Below, one piece after another: positions 22,076 to 29,858 of a DNA stretch of 64,000 bases (its first letter is position 1; every line of letters starts with the position of its first letter). The position numbers and the translations under genes were made by a program. This DNA comes from Aliiroseovarius crassostreae (GTDB taxonomy: Bacteria; Pseudomonadota; Alphaproteobacteria; Rhodobacterales; Rhodobacteraceae), in contig NZ_LKBA01000008.1 of assembly GCF_001307765.1 (NCBI RefSeq), positions 1 through 64,000 of the forward strand. The letters run 5' to 3'. The notes under the pieces were generated by a model. It was not told the DNA's origin. It ran no database searches and saw only the letters and a list, made by a program, of their open reading frames with translations.

Positions 22076-24343
22076 CTACTTGTTAGCGTCAATCCACTTC
22101 GAGATCTTGCCCATTTCGGCCAGGCATTCAGCTGGTACGGTCAGCCCTTTTTTCTTCGCGATTTTCTGAGCAAACGAAATCTGTTTAGGAGAGGGCTTAC
22201 CCGTTCCGCCTCCGCCTTTTTTCGGCAGCGCATTCTTGTTAGCATCGATCCAGGACTTCATGACATCTCTGTTCTGCAGGGCCTGCTCTGGAACTTCGGT
22301 GTCAGCGGCAGCCGCTATCTTGTTTGCGAAAGCTACCTGACCTTCGGATGGCGGGTATGACCCGTCAGCGTTGGCTTTGGGCATCGGCCCCAAATACTCC
22401 GAACAAGCCTGGAAACTGGCTGATACGCCCTTGGGCAACTTCTTACCTTGCCGTTTGGCTTTGGCGCGCGCTGCCTTCAGCATATTGGCCGTGGGTCGCC
22501 GCGCTGCCTGCATATTCAATTGCGGGCCATTCGCGGCCGCGCGCTTTATGCCTTCAATCGCTGTCTCCGCTTGGCCGATAATCTGCTCAACGGTGTCTGT
22601 TGCTCTGACCTCACCCTTCTGCACTTGGTCCAACAACATCTCCATCCTTGCAGTTTGAGCCACGTCCAAAAGGTTTGGAGCGTTCTGCTGCAGGACGCGA
22701 TAAAGCTTCAGGCCGGTGTCGGTCGCGAACAGCTTCCCGCCCTCAGTTTTGATGAATCCGCGGTTAAGCAAATTCTGCACGATCCCGTTCCTGGTGGCTT
22801 CGGTGCCAATGCCCTTGGCTTCCTTTAGCCGCTGAGCCTCAACCTCATCATCCACCAATTTCCAGGACTGGATCATAAGCTCGATCAGAGTACCTTCGGC
22901 CAGTCGCTTCGGTGGTGTGGTTTTCTTGTCCTCAACAACCGTCTCAACAACCCGCACAGGATCGCCATCCTTGAAAGGCGGCAGTGCGCCCTCCTCTTCC
23001 CCATCGTCGTCAGACGCAGAGCTCGCCGCTGCGCCCCATGCCTCTTTCCAACCAGGTTTAGTTTCTACCGAGCCTGACGCCCTGAAAGTCGCTTCATTTA
23101 TAGTAATTGAAAGGGTCGTGCTGTCATATTCCCGATCCGGGCCCATCGCCGCAAGATAACGACGGGCGATCAGCTCAAATAGCTTCTTCTCATCTCCGGA
23201 CATGCGTTCATAGCAAGACTTCCACTTGTCCACTGTGTTGATGTTTGGAACCACAGCGAAGTGGCTTGCCCCCTTCAAGTCTTTGTCGCTGAAGTATCCC
23301 TTCACCTTCCGGATCACTGGATCATAGCCAACCGTGCCGAAGATCCCCTGAATGCCCTCCATCATCTGCGGCACGTTCTCAATTTCCGCCTCTGGCAGGC
23401 TGACTTCTGAGGATCTGGGATATGTCGTTACCTGATAATTTGAGTAGAGCGCCTGCAGAACATCCGCGACCTTGTTGGCACCCCACTTCCATCTGCGAGA
23501 TGCTTCAACCTGCAGCGTGGACATCGAGAACAACCGGGGTGGCTTCTGGCTCTTGCCCTTTGTCGTGACACTGATAGGGCCTGAATACCCCGATGCTGCT
23601 GCTGCAAGCGCTTCCGCATTCGATCTATCCAAGATCCTATCGTCTTCACCAGAGGGCATACGGAGGGCAGTTCGCCCAGCCTCCCCCTCAACGGTCACCG
23701 CAGGGACAAAGTAGTCTACTGGCTTGAACTCTGTGATCGCGACCTCTCGCGAACACACGATCCCCAAAGTCGGCGTGACAACACGGCCGATGCTGACGAC
23801 ACCCCCGCTCGAAAGCAAAGTCGTCGCAGCGCGGGTCAATGATAGATTGAAAATATGATCGCTCTGCGCTCGTGCCTTATAGGCGTTGTATAGCTGCTTG
23901 AACTCCTCGATCGGCCGCGCGTTTTCAAAAGCTGACCGAACAGACTTAGCGTCTTCCCCCAACGGCAAGACACGAACGACCTCCCCTGAGAAGTTGATGT
24001 CGTTCTTAAGCTGGTTGAGGATGTCCTGTGCAATCCCCTCACCTTCTCTGTCAGGGTCGGTTGCAAGGTAGATCCTGGTGGCTCGTTTCGCGCCCTCTTT
24101 GATATCCTTGTACCGCTTCCGTATGTCGGCCTCATCCTTGAGCTCTGACGGATACCAGCCTTTTGCAGGACGAAGCAGCGCGGCGGACCACTGCGCCCAT
24201 TCTGGATTGAGCTTTTCCGGGTCCAGCAACTCAAACAAGTGACCTCGTGCCGCGAAGACCTGGCCAAATGATGTCCCGATATGCTTGGAGTACATTCTCG
24301 CCTGAGACGGTTTCTCGGCGATGACAATAGAAGATGGGGCCAT
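22076..24343 (-). CDS. Type IA DNA topoisomerase (topoisomerase III/TraE-like)
   Basis: This 755-residue enzyme has an N-terminal Toprim domain (VIAEKPSQA; metal-binding ATDPDREGEG near residue 93), then YKARAQSDHIFN and SIGRVVTPTLGI, and the catalytic tyrosine in TTYPRSSEV near residue 305. The core ends with a GFIKTEGGKL-type segment. The C-terminus has two degenerate repeats of about 38 residues (SEGQVAFANKIAA... and SPKQISFAQKIAK..., each ending WIDANK) in place of zinc fingers. Plasmid enzymes of this kind decatenate or relax DNA during replication and conjugation. A weak operator is upstream. Confidence 0.9.
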   Translation of the reverse strand: MAPSSIVIAEKPSQARMYSKHIGTSFGQVFAARGHLFELLDPEKLNPEWAQWSAALLRPAKGWYPSELKDEADIRKRYKDIKEGAKRATRIYLATDPDREGEGIAQDILNQLKNDINFSGEVVRVLPLGEDAKSVRSAFENARPIEEFKQLYNAYKARAQSDHIFNLSLTRAATTLLSSGGVVSIGRVVTPTLGIVCSREVAITEFKPVDYFVPAVTVEGEAGRTALRMPSGEDDRILDRSNAEALAAAASGYSGPISVTTKGKSQKPPRLFSMSTLQVEASRRWKWGANKVADVLQALYSNYQVTTYPRSSEVSLPEAEIENVPQMMEGIQGIFGTVGYDPVIRKVKGYFSDKDLKGASHFAVVPNINTVDKWKSCYERMSGDEKKLFELIARRYLAAMGPDREYDSTTLSITINEATFRASGSVETKPGWKEAWGAAASSASDDDGEEEGALPPFKDGDPVRVVETVVEDKKTTPPKRLAEGTLIELMIQSWKLVDDEVEAQRLKEAKGIGTEATRNGIVQNLLNRGFIKTEGGKLFATDTGLKLYRVLQQNAPNLLDVAQTARMEMLLDQVQKGEVRATDTVEQIIGQAETAIEGIKRAAANGPQLNMQAARRPTANMLKAARAKAKRQGKKLPKGVSASFQACSEYLGPMPKANADGSYPPSEGQVAFANKIAAAADTEVPEQALQNRDVMKSWIDANKNALPKKGGGGTGKPSPKQISFAQKIAKKKGLTVPAECLAEMGKISKWIDANK

Positions 24344-24392
24344 GTCTATTCCTCTCGATGCTTCTCGAAAGAATAGCCCGCATGGCCCGCTA

Positions 24393-24421
24393 AGGTAAAT
24401 AGTTAAATCTATTAGTTACTT
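24393..24421. promoter_or_regulatory. Plasmid-wide 29-bp operator, site 7 (weak)
   Basis: AGGTAAA-N15-GTTACTT keeps the spacing but matches only 5 of 7 in each half. It lies 50 bp upstream of the topoisomerase gene and overlaps the end of the MlaC-like gene. Confidence 0.35.
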
Positions 24422-24994
24422 TTCAAACTCACCCATTCCAGCCAAGACCGCCTGTAGATTACCCTGGCTGATCTCGAACAACTGATTGACGTGATACGCT
24501 TGAACCTCGATCGCGCTTCGCCCTGCGACGTTCACATCAGAGATCTTCGAAATCCCAAGGTCTCGAACGACCGTCCAGGTAACGTCGATACCGTCTCGCA
24601 GTCCGTCCACGGGCGCTTTCAAGACGGAAGAGACCGAAACCTCCCCGTCTCCAATGCTTTCAGAACCTGTAACCTCGATGGTCTCGGTTCCTTCCAATGC
24701 TGCCCCCAATACGACGGCCGTCGAGCTGATCAAGCTTTCCTCGGCCGCGTTAACCTGCTGAGAGCTCATCGCCTCATAGTGAGCGCCGAAAACCGCTTCA
24801 GTCACTGCGTCAATATCCATGCGTTCGCGGAGAAGGTCAGCAAGAGCAGACGTTTCCGATGAGCTGGTCCCAGATTGAGCAATCCTAATCATGTTGTTCG
24901 CGAGATCTCGAACCAATCGTTCCTCGCCCGTACCGGCTAGCGCCGGTTGTGCGATGCTAGCCGCAACAGCAAAAACCCAAAGTGAACACTTCAT
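24416..24994 (-). CDS. MlaC/Ttg2-like phospholipid-binding periplasmic protein
   Basis: This 192-residue protein has a signal peptide (residues 1-20, ending QPALA). The mature sequence follows the MlaC pattern: VRDLANNMIRIAQ, LADLLRERMDIDAVTEAVFG, GDGEVSVSSVL, GIDVTWTV, ISDVNVAGRSAIEVQAYHVNQLFEISQGNLQAVLAGM. MlaC proteins shuttle phospholipids across the periplasm. There is no MlaA/B/D/E/F neighbour, and the gene is the last of a five-gene operon with transfer-type membrane proteins. It may therefore act with the transfer apparatus or with a chromosomal Mla system. Confidence 0.75.
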   Translation of the reverse strand: MKCSLWVFAVAASIAQPALAGTGEERLVRDLANNMIRIAQSGTSSSETSALADLLRERMDIDAVTEAVFGAHYEAMSSQQVNAAEESLISSTAVVLGAALEGTETIEVTGSESIGDGEVSVSSVLKAPVDGLRDGIDVTWTVVRDLGISKISDVNVAGRSAIEVQAYHVNQLFEISQGNLQAVLAGMGEFEK

Positions 24995-24996
24995 CT

Positions 24997-25563
24997 CTAA
25001 GCCCCCAATGCAGTGCAGATGGCGTCAAAACCAACATCGAATCCAAATTCGTTGCCGACCACATCAATCAGATCGTCGATGAAGAAACACCCGATACCAC
25101 CGATCAAAAACATCGTCCCCGTGCGATATCCTTCTCGGTGAAACCCGGTTGCTCCGTCATTCCAGAGCAAGAATCCGCGATAGATAGCGATCGCGCCGAA
25201 TGCCATGAAACCCAATTGAATCGCTCGCGCAAAGTTGTCACATCCGGTCAGCGCTCCACCTCCCGACACGTATGTCAGCAAGTCCCCGGCCGTCGAGTCC
25301 CCACCATCGAGAAATAGATTGGCCGCGTGCCAAAGCGTGACAGACGGAACGACCATCAGCCCGCCAATAAGCAATTGGACCATGCTGCCGGTTTGAGTTG
25401 GTCCGCCTGGCTGCGGCCCGCCTTCGCTGGCTATCTCGTACATATTCTTGAGACCGAACCCGATCACAACCACACCCGCCAAGGCCAACAACACCCAGAC
25501 AAACTGGATGATGTTCGGGAAGATCCCTTCGCCGAGGCCCGTTATTACGTCTTGGATATCCAT
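24997..25563 (-). CDS. Multi-TM transfer protein, TraQ/IcmC(DotE)-like
   Basis: This 188-residue membrane protein has four predicted helices: FVWVLLALAGVVVIGFGL, MVQLLIGGLMVVPSVTLW, AIQLGFMAFGAIAIYRGF and TMFLIGGIGCFFIDDLIDVVG. Size, topology and glycine-rich loops fit the small inner-membrane proteins of type IVB systems (TraQ in IncI plasmids, IcmC/DotE family in Legionella). That match is by character rather than a diagnostic motif. It overlaps the upstream stop by one base. Confidence 0.55.
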   Translation of the reverse strand: MDIQDVITGLGEGIFPNIIQFVWVLLALAGVVVIGFGLKNMYEIASEGGPQPGGPTQTGSMVQLLIGGLMVVPSVTLWHAANLFLDGGDSTAGDLLTYVSGGGALTGCDNFARAIQLGFMAFGAIAIYRGFLLWNDGATGFHREGYRTGTMFLIGGIGCFFIDDLIDVVGNEFGFDVGFDAICTALGA

Positions 25564-25892
25564 TATCTGATCACTCCCGCGTCCTTGAGGAGATCCTCAA
25601 GTCGCTGTCGTCGCTCCTTCTCGGTCTGCAGCCGTTCAACTGCGATACCCAGAGCTTCTTCAAGCCGCTGCACACGCAGTTCTAAAGATTCAAACCTTGC
25701 ATCCGCGAATGGTGATGATTCCGGCGCGACATACTCGCGTGTGCCTTCCAGCTCAGCTTGTCCATCAGTGATCGAGAGCTGTTCTTGCAAAACAGTCCCG
25801 CCACTATCGGTCGGCTGCGCTTCCTGAGCCCAACCAGGTGATACAGACAGAGCAACGACAAAGGCAGCTAGTTTATATACGACACGTTCCAC
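25563..25892 (-). CDS. Secreted coiled-coil protein
   Basis: The 109-residue protein has a signal peptide (ending PGWAQ near residue 22). The C-terminal half is an amphipathic coiled coil (FESLELRVQRLEEALGIAVERLQTEKERRQRLEDLL, shown here only to describe its heptad character). It overlaps the upstream gene by 20 bases. It may be a periplasmic structural or adaptor component of the transfer machine. Confidence 0.65.
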   Translation of the reverse strand: MERVVYKLAAFVVALSVSPGWAQEAQPTDSGGTVLQEQLSITDGQAELEGTREYVAPESSPFADARFESLELRVQRLEEALGIAVERLQTEKERRQRLEDLLKDAGVIR

Positions 25893-26334
25893 TCAGGGCC
25901 TCCGTTTGTTTCGCGAGCTCTTCCGAGATCGGTGGGCGAACAATTTCCCAATCACCGTTGGGCTCCAAGGTCATCGCCATGGCGCGGTCAGCGGAGAAGT
26001 CTTCGCGATATGAAATGTGGTCAATAACAACGATGCTCTTCGGACCAGCGGGTTCGATCAGCTCGCAAATTGTCGGGGCTTCCCCCGCATCCAAACGAAA
26101 GTTGGCCTGCAGCTGCGCAACGATTTCTTCAGAGGCCGGGACATCGGGTGAGACCAGGATTGAAACAACCAGGTCGCGCTCCGCCAACGCGACAAGAGCA
26201 TCAAGAAGATCCGGCTTCGGCTCCTCTGCCAGATAGACCTCGACTTGCTGTTCTGCCGCAAGAACAAACTCTTCAGCCTGGGCCTCATGAACCATATCTT
26301 CTAGGCAGGCAGCTATGAACAGACATTGGATCAT
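25873..26334 (-). CDS. Hypothetical envelope protein
   Basis: This 153-residue protein has a short hydrophobic N-terminus (MIQCLFIAACLEDMVHEAQAEE) that may be a signal peptide with cleavage after AQA. The mature part is acidic with a helical core and IVVIDHISYREDF, and carries two late cysteines (TICELIE, LSGTCRI). TrbC/Ftype-like thioredoxin relatives were considered, but no CxxC is present. It overlaps the M23 peptidase gene by 4 bases. Confidence 0.55.
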   Translation of the reverse strand: MIQCLFIAACLEDMVHEAQAEEFVLAAEQQVEVYLAEEPKPDLLDALVALAERDLVVSILVSPDVPASEEIVAQLQANFRLDAGEAPTICELIEPAGPKSIVVIDHISYREDFSADRAMAMTLEPNGDWEIVRPPISEELAKQTEALSGTCRI

Positions 26335-27284
26335 TCTGTCATACCCGCCACAAGACCAGCCCAGCCAAGGGCTCGGTGTGAAGCACCCACCCCATCGTTC
26401 GACCGGCTAACCAGGTCACCAACCGCCGCCTGTGCGACATTGATAATCGCCTCCTTCCGTTCTTGAACGGCCGCAGCAACAGCCTCGTCGGCACCCTGGC
26501 GCGCGAATTCGGACTGAATGCCATCGGCGGACGAAACGCCACCGTTCGAGCTGCGGGCAGCGGCCATATCAAAGAACTCGGTGCTGGGCGTGCAGGTAGG
26601 CTCCAAAGTCAAGTTGTCTGGCCGGATGACGCCCTGCGCCTGATAGGCAGCCGGCACGTTGAACTGAATGCGATGGTGCAGGTAGGTTTCCGGATTCACG
26701 AAATAGTAGTCGTTGGGGAGCGCTCCCTCGATTTGCGATGCCGACAGGGGCGAAGTGCCCTTCGTGCCGACCCAACCATGAGAAGTCCGCCAGACACGCC
26801 CGGTATTTCCGTGCGCTCGAAGCACATCACCGCGCAGCAGCGAAGAGAGGTGAAGGTGAACGGCGCTGTAACTGACGCCAGTAGATCCTTGAATTCCTAT
26901 TTGGGTGTCAGGTGTTACGGTGTCACCAACACGAACGCTGTAGGAATCCAAATGGAAGAAGACAAAACGCTGCGTACCGTCGGTACTGGTGATACCAACT
27001 TTCTTACCGCCACTGCCATCCTTCGCGACGAATACTGTGCCGTGTATCCCGGCAAAAATCGGGTCTCCCCGACCGGCCGAGTTCACGATGTCCAAGCCCT
27101 GATGATATCCCGAAGATGCACCAGGCCGCGAGCTACGATCGACCCCATAGGGCGACATGATCCGCTCGCCAGCTTCGGACATCACCGGAACCGCCAAGCA
27201 GCTCTCCGTTGCGCCCTTCGTAGCTACCATGATCGGCAGAAGAGCAATAAGGCCAATGCGCGCCATCTTAGGAAACATCTTCAC
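26331..27284 (-). CDS. M23-family metallopeptidase
   Basis: This 317-residue exported protein (signal peptide to about residue 25) has a LytM/M23 domain: HQGLD (His61, Asp65) and HLHLS (His143, His145) provide the zinc ligands, with SPYG and GIQGSTG conserved around them. The C-terminal third is helical and probably interacts with partners. M23 enzymes cut peptidoglycan cross-bridges, and in conjugation operons they open the wall for the secretion channel. It is the first gene of a five-gene leftward operon. The operator at 27292-27320 lies just before it. Confidence 0.85.
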   Translation of the reverse strand: MKMFPKMARIGLIALLPIMVATKGATESCLAVPVMSEAGERIMSPYGVDRSSRPGASSGYHQGLDIVNSAGRGDPIFAGIHGTVFVAKDGSGGKKVGITSTDGTQRFVFFHLDSYSVRVGDTVTPDTQIGIQGSTGVSYSAVHLHLSSLLRGDVLRAHGNTGRVWRTSHGWVGTKGTSPLSASQIEGALPNDYYFVNPETYLHHRIQFNVPAAYQAQGVIRPDNLTLEPTCTPSTEFFDMAAARSSNGGVSSADGIQSEFARQGADEAVAAAVQERKEAIINVAQAAVGDLVSRSNDGVGASHRALGWAGLVAGMTE

Positions 27285-27291
27285 ACCTCTA

Positions 27292-27320
27292 GAGTTAATG
27301 TCTAAAACAATTTATAACAT
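27292..27320. promoter_or_regulatory. Plasmid-wide 29-bp operator, site 8
   Basis: GAGTTAA-N15-ATAACAT. Read on the minus strand the core is AAATTGTTTTAGACA. It lies between the divergent M23 operon (-) and the gene at 27356 (+). Confidence 0.65.
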
Positions 27321-27355
27321 AAGGAATTGATAACTCAACCACGAGGAAGAAGCCC

Positions 27356-27709
27356 ATGAGCTATGATGCTGAACAGCTTCGACGGGGCCTGGAATTGGCA
27401 GACGCACCAAGCTTCTTGGTAGCTTTGACGCACCTTGAGGATGGTCAAACCTCGATCGAAACTGAAACCGGTGCTGAAGCACGAATTTCAATCGACACGT
27501 TCGACGGAGTTCGCTCCGCGACCTGCGAAGTGACCGAAGGGCGAATCCTTCACAGGATCACTGCGAAGCCTGACCACTTTCTGTACGAACAGATCTCGCT
27601 TGCAGACGGAGCCGAAACCCTACTGCAAGAGCGGTTGGACTTCGAGCGGATCTGCGAGCCAGACCCACGCGATGCAATTCATGAATGGTTGGAGTTTATC
27701 GAGCTATGA
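27356..27709 (+). CDS. Hypothetical protein
   Basis: This soluble acidic 117-residue protein has no known family. It begins MSYDAEQLRRGLELADAPSFLVALTHLED and ends in a tryptophan-containing helix (DAIHEWLEFIEL). GAGGAAG precedes the ATG. Its stop overlaps the next start (ATGA). It is divergent from the M23 operon across the operator at 27292. Confidence 0.65.
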   Translation: MSYDAEQLRRGLELADAPSFLVALTHLEDGQTSIETETGAEARISIDTFDGVRSATCEVTEGRILHRITAKPDHFLYEQISLADGAETLLQERLDFERICEPDPRDAIHEWLEFIEL

Positions 27710-28239
27710 CAAAAAGGAAGTTCTCGCTGTTCAAACCTCGCCTGCCCCGTGTTTCTGGCCTGGGCGACACAACAAAAAGCTCAGCCACATGGGCAAGGGA
27801 AGCTTTCTCGCGATCGGGATCTCGGTGCCCCATAGAGGGCTGCGGAGGAACGCTCACCATCCTTGACGTGATCGACGGTGAAGAGGGCGACGCACAGGCC
27901 GTGAGGAGCCTTGTCTGCCAAAAGTGCAATACCAGCCAACCTATCGACCACTTGATTGACCGTGCGGCCGCACAGATTGACGGCCTAAGATCCGGTGAAC
28001 GCATTTTCTTCATATCTGGGATGGCGTTGTTCATAGTCTTCACCGTCATGGCGTTCCTCAACGGCAGTTTCCTTACATTGTTCGGCGGTGCTGTTTTTGC
28101 CCTACTGCTGATCATGCGTGGTTTCGTGTTTCGGTACAAAGCATGGCAAGCTACCAATCGTAAGATGTTCGAGGATCGTCCCCCCGTCTTAGAATGGTTG
28201 CGTGAGGAGTTTGGAAAAAATGTGATAAATGACACCTGA
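27706..28239 (+). CDS. Zinc-ribbon membrane protein
   Basis: Start at 27706 overlaps the upstream stop (ATGA) and is preferred to the longer frame. The 177-residue product has a zinc-ribbon-like part (CPIEGCGG near residue 42, and LVCQKCNTSQ about 35 residues later). Two membrane helices follow (IFFISGMALFIVFTVMAFLNG and FLTLFGGAVFALLLIMRGFVF) with a cytosolic basic tail. Function unknown. Confidence 0.65.
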   Translation: MTKRKFSLFKPRLPRVSGLGDTTKSSATWAREAFSRSGSRCPIEGCGGTLTILDVIDGEEGDAQAVRSLVCQKCNTSQPIDHLIDRAAAQIDGLRSGERIFFISGMALFIVFTVMAFLNGSFLTLFGGAVFALLLIMRGFVFRYKAWQATNRKMFEDRPPVLEWLREEFGKNVINDT

Positions 28240-28630
28240 TCGTTCCTTTGCGACAGGTTTTTTCCTTATTGAAAGTGCGGTCATGAAAGACTCAGAGAGT
28301 TGGTTAGAAAAAGCATCGCGAGAATTTTTCGAAAGCCCTGAGTGGGAACGCAGTGAAGCGTTGCTCGCTGACATAGGCTCACGAACAGATTTTGAGAATA
28401 TACTCATCATCACTGATTCCGGCCCGGCGCGGCTTGCAGATCAATCATCGCAAGCGTCAGATCATCCAGACGGTGATCTTATAGAGATTACCGGCACGTT
28501 GGGCACAACGGTAGAACAGGTTTTGAACACTTATGCCCATATTGCTCATGCGATCATTCCTGACGATCACACAGTAGTTCCTTGGTCAGCGATTGTAGAC
28601 AACAAGGGGAACGGGGTTTGGCTAGAATGA
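28229..28630 (+). CDS. Hypothetical protein
   Basis: The start overlaps the previous gene by 11 bases. An internal start at 28283 (MKDSESWLEK) would give a 115-residue protein and is also plausible. The product is acidic, with DFENILIITDSGPARL and a C-terminal IVDNKGNGVWLE. No family assigned. It is followed by a hairpin whose T-run is on the other strand. Confidence 0.55.
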   Translation: MTPDRSFATGFFLIESAVMKDSESWLEKASREFFESPEWERSEALLADIGSRTDFENILIITDSGPARLADQSSQASDHPDGDLIEITGTLGTTVEQVLNTYAHIAHAIIPDDHTVVPWSAIVDNKGNGVWLE

Positions 28631-28642
28631 TGGCTGAAAAAG

Positions 28643-28708
28643 AAAAAAGGCTTGGGTGCTACCAACACTCCAAGCCCATTTCGATGTCATTTCTGGCCAC
28701 CTAGTCTG
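28643..28708 (-). ncRNA. Candidate small RNA 2 (minus strand)
   Basis: On the minus strand a near-consensus promoter (TTGACA at 28742-28737, 16 bp spacer, TAATAC at 28720-28715) is followed by about 66 nt and a hairpin GGCTTGG (28676-28670)/CCAAGCC (28655-28649), then T6 (28648-28643). No open frame of useful length fits, so a short untranslated RNA is the best explanation. It lies between genes 28229 and 28761 and is divergent from the latter. Confidence 0.45.
28649..28676 (-). terminator. Terminator hairpin with minus-strand T-run
   Basis: The perfect 7-bp arms GGCTTGG/CCAAGCC have six T on the minus strand, while the plus side has only ATTTC. It ends the candidate minus-strand RNA and may weakly stop the rightward operon too. 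Confidence 0.65.
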
Positions 28709-28760
28709 ATCCGAGTATTAGATATTTAGACGAAACTGTCAATGGATGGAGAAGTAAACA

Positions 28761-29081
28761 ATGACAATCGAAGACGTATTATCCAAGATGAAGGCTGAAG
28801 ACACTGGCGATATGTGGCAGGGTCGCGCGATCAACTTGCTCGAAGCGCTGGTCGAGACTGACATCGACTTAGCCCAAACGAACGATGACCTATTGAACAG
28901 CATGGAAGCTGGGCGTGAAAACCACCCACAAATCGACCTGTTTCTTTCAAACCTACCTGGATACCCAAACAATCGGGAGCACGCTCTGGAAATGCTTGGA
29001 TACCTAACCATGCAGCTTCATGCAGCTGCCGGTCAGAGGGCAAATTCCAGCGTCGATAAAGGAAAATCAGGTGTCGTCTGA
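28761..29081 (+). CDS. Small protein resembling a segment of the plasmid's own coupling protein
   Basis: The 106-residue protein aligns with the middle of the DotL-like coupling protein encoded at 33646-36039. DMWQGRAINLLEAL matches DMWAGRAISFMEAI, FLSNLPGYPNN matches YLENIPSYALSK, and EMLGYLTMQLHAAA matches EQHGYITMQLVRAV, in the same order with shorter spacers. It lacks both nucleotide-binding motifs and any membrane segment. It may be a remnant, or a free-standing module that binds a coupling-protein partner and so blocks transfer (entry exclusion or fertility inhibition is inference). Confidence 0.6.
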   Translation: MTIEDVLSKMKAEDTGDMWQGRAINLLEALVETDIDLAQTNDDLLNSMEAGRENHPQIDLFLSNLPGYPNNREHALEMLGYLTMQLHAAAGQRANSSVDKGKSGVV

Positions 29082-29188
29082 TTTCGCTCTACCCCAAGCA
29101 AACGAGGCGTTCGCGCCGTAACCAACGGAACGGTTTCTTCCTTTTTTCAAAAGCCAAAAGAAGATAACAGCTTTGGTAAAGCCACAAA

Positions 29189-29212
29189 CCAGACTTCCAG
29201 CGAAGAGTCTGG
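29189..29212 (+). promoter_or_regulatory. Hairpin in the leader of the 29234 gene
   Basis: CCAGACT (29189-29195) and AGTCTGG (29206-29212) can pair in the untranslated leader 22 bases before the ATG. No T-run follows. It could affect translation of the small gene downstream. Confidence 0.3.
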
Positions 29213-29233
29213 CTCCAACAAAGGTGCAGACAA

Positions 29234-29458
29234 ATGCAGAAATTTATGCCGTTCAAAGCCGACCCGCCAAATGGCCCGCATGAAGCCGCTTTTCGGCGTG
29301 GCTACCATCACGGCGCGGTAGCTATGATAGAAGCGATGAAAGAGGGTGTTTCGGTCGAAGAACTTGAGGGCTTTGTTAACGCCGAGTTGCGTGCATGGCG
29401 CGAAGATCACGCCGTTCCAGCCTTTCCACCGGAGCCGGGCAAAAGCAATCGAGTTTGA
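29234..29458 (+). CDS. Small hypothetical protein
   Basis: This 74-residue protein contains a helical hydrophobic-to-acidic segment (RRGYHHGAVAMIEAMKEGVSVEELEGFVNAELRAWRED, described here as a single helix bundle). GAGCC-type context makes the start fairly weak. No family is known. The following gene begins 18 bases later. Confidence 0.5.
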   Translation: MQKFMPFKADPPNGPHEAAFRRGYHHGAVAMIEAMKEGVSVEELEGFVNAELRAWREDHAVPAFPPEPGKSNRV

Positions 29459-29476
29459 ACTCAAGAAGGGTGTCGA

Positions 29477-29836
29477 ATGATGACTGTTGGTGCCGCTAGA
29501 CTTGCAACCCTATCAGAGGCCGCAGACTTGGTTTTGAAGGGTGGTGGCATTTTGGCAATCGCGAGCGTTGTCGGATCAACTGCCTTCAAGTTTGCGGCTT
29601 GGAATCTAACATCCTTGATAATTTTTGTTCCTATGTTGTCCTCGGCCTTCTTATTATGGGCTTTCGCGGGTTTTTTGTTGATGTTGGCGTCTTTGAAACT
29701 GGAAGACGCCTTTCAGTTTGGTCAATCTTTACCTGCAGCAGCGCCTACTATTTTGGGATATACTCTCGCCACCTTAATTGTATTCTCAATGGGCGGGCTC
29801 CTTATTGATCTGGCGGCGGGAGTAATGCGGCAATGA
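29477..29836 (+). CDS. Small membrane protein
   Basis: The 119-residue product has three hydrophobic stretches (GILAIASVVGSTAF, SLIIFVPMLSSAFLLWAFAGFLLMLA and LGYTLATLIVFSMGGLLIDLAAG), consistent with an inner-membrane protein. GAAGGGTGTCG precedes the ATG. No family assigned. It may form a pair with the 29234 gene. Confidence 0.55.
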   Translation: MMTVGAARLATLSEAADLVLKGGGILAIASVVGSTAFKFAAWNLTSLIIFVPMLSSAFLLWAFAGFLLMLASLKLEDAFQFGQSLPAAAPTILGYTLATLIVFSMGGLLIDLAAGVMRQ

Positions 29837-29858
29837 ATGGCACAAGTATAGACCAACA

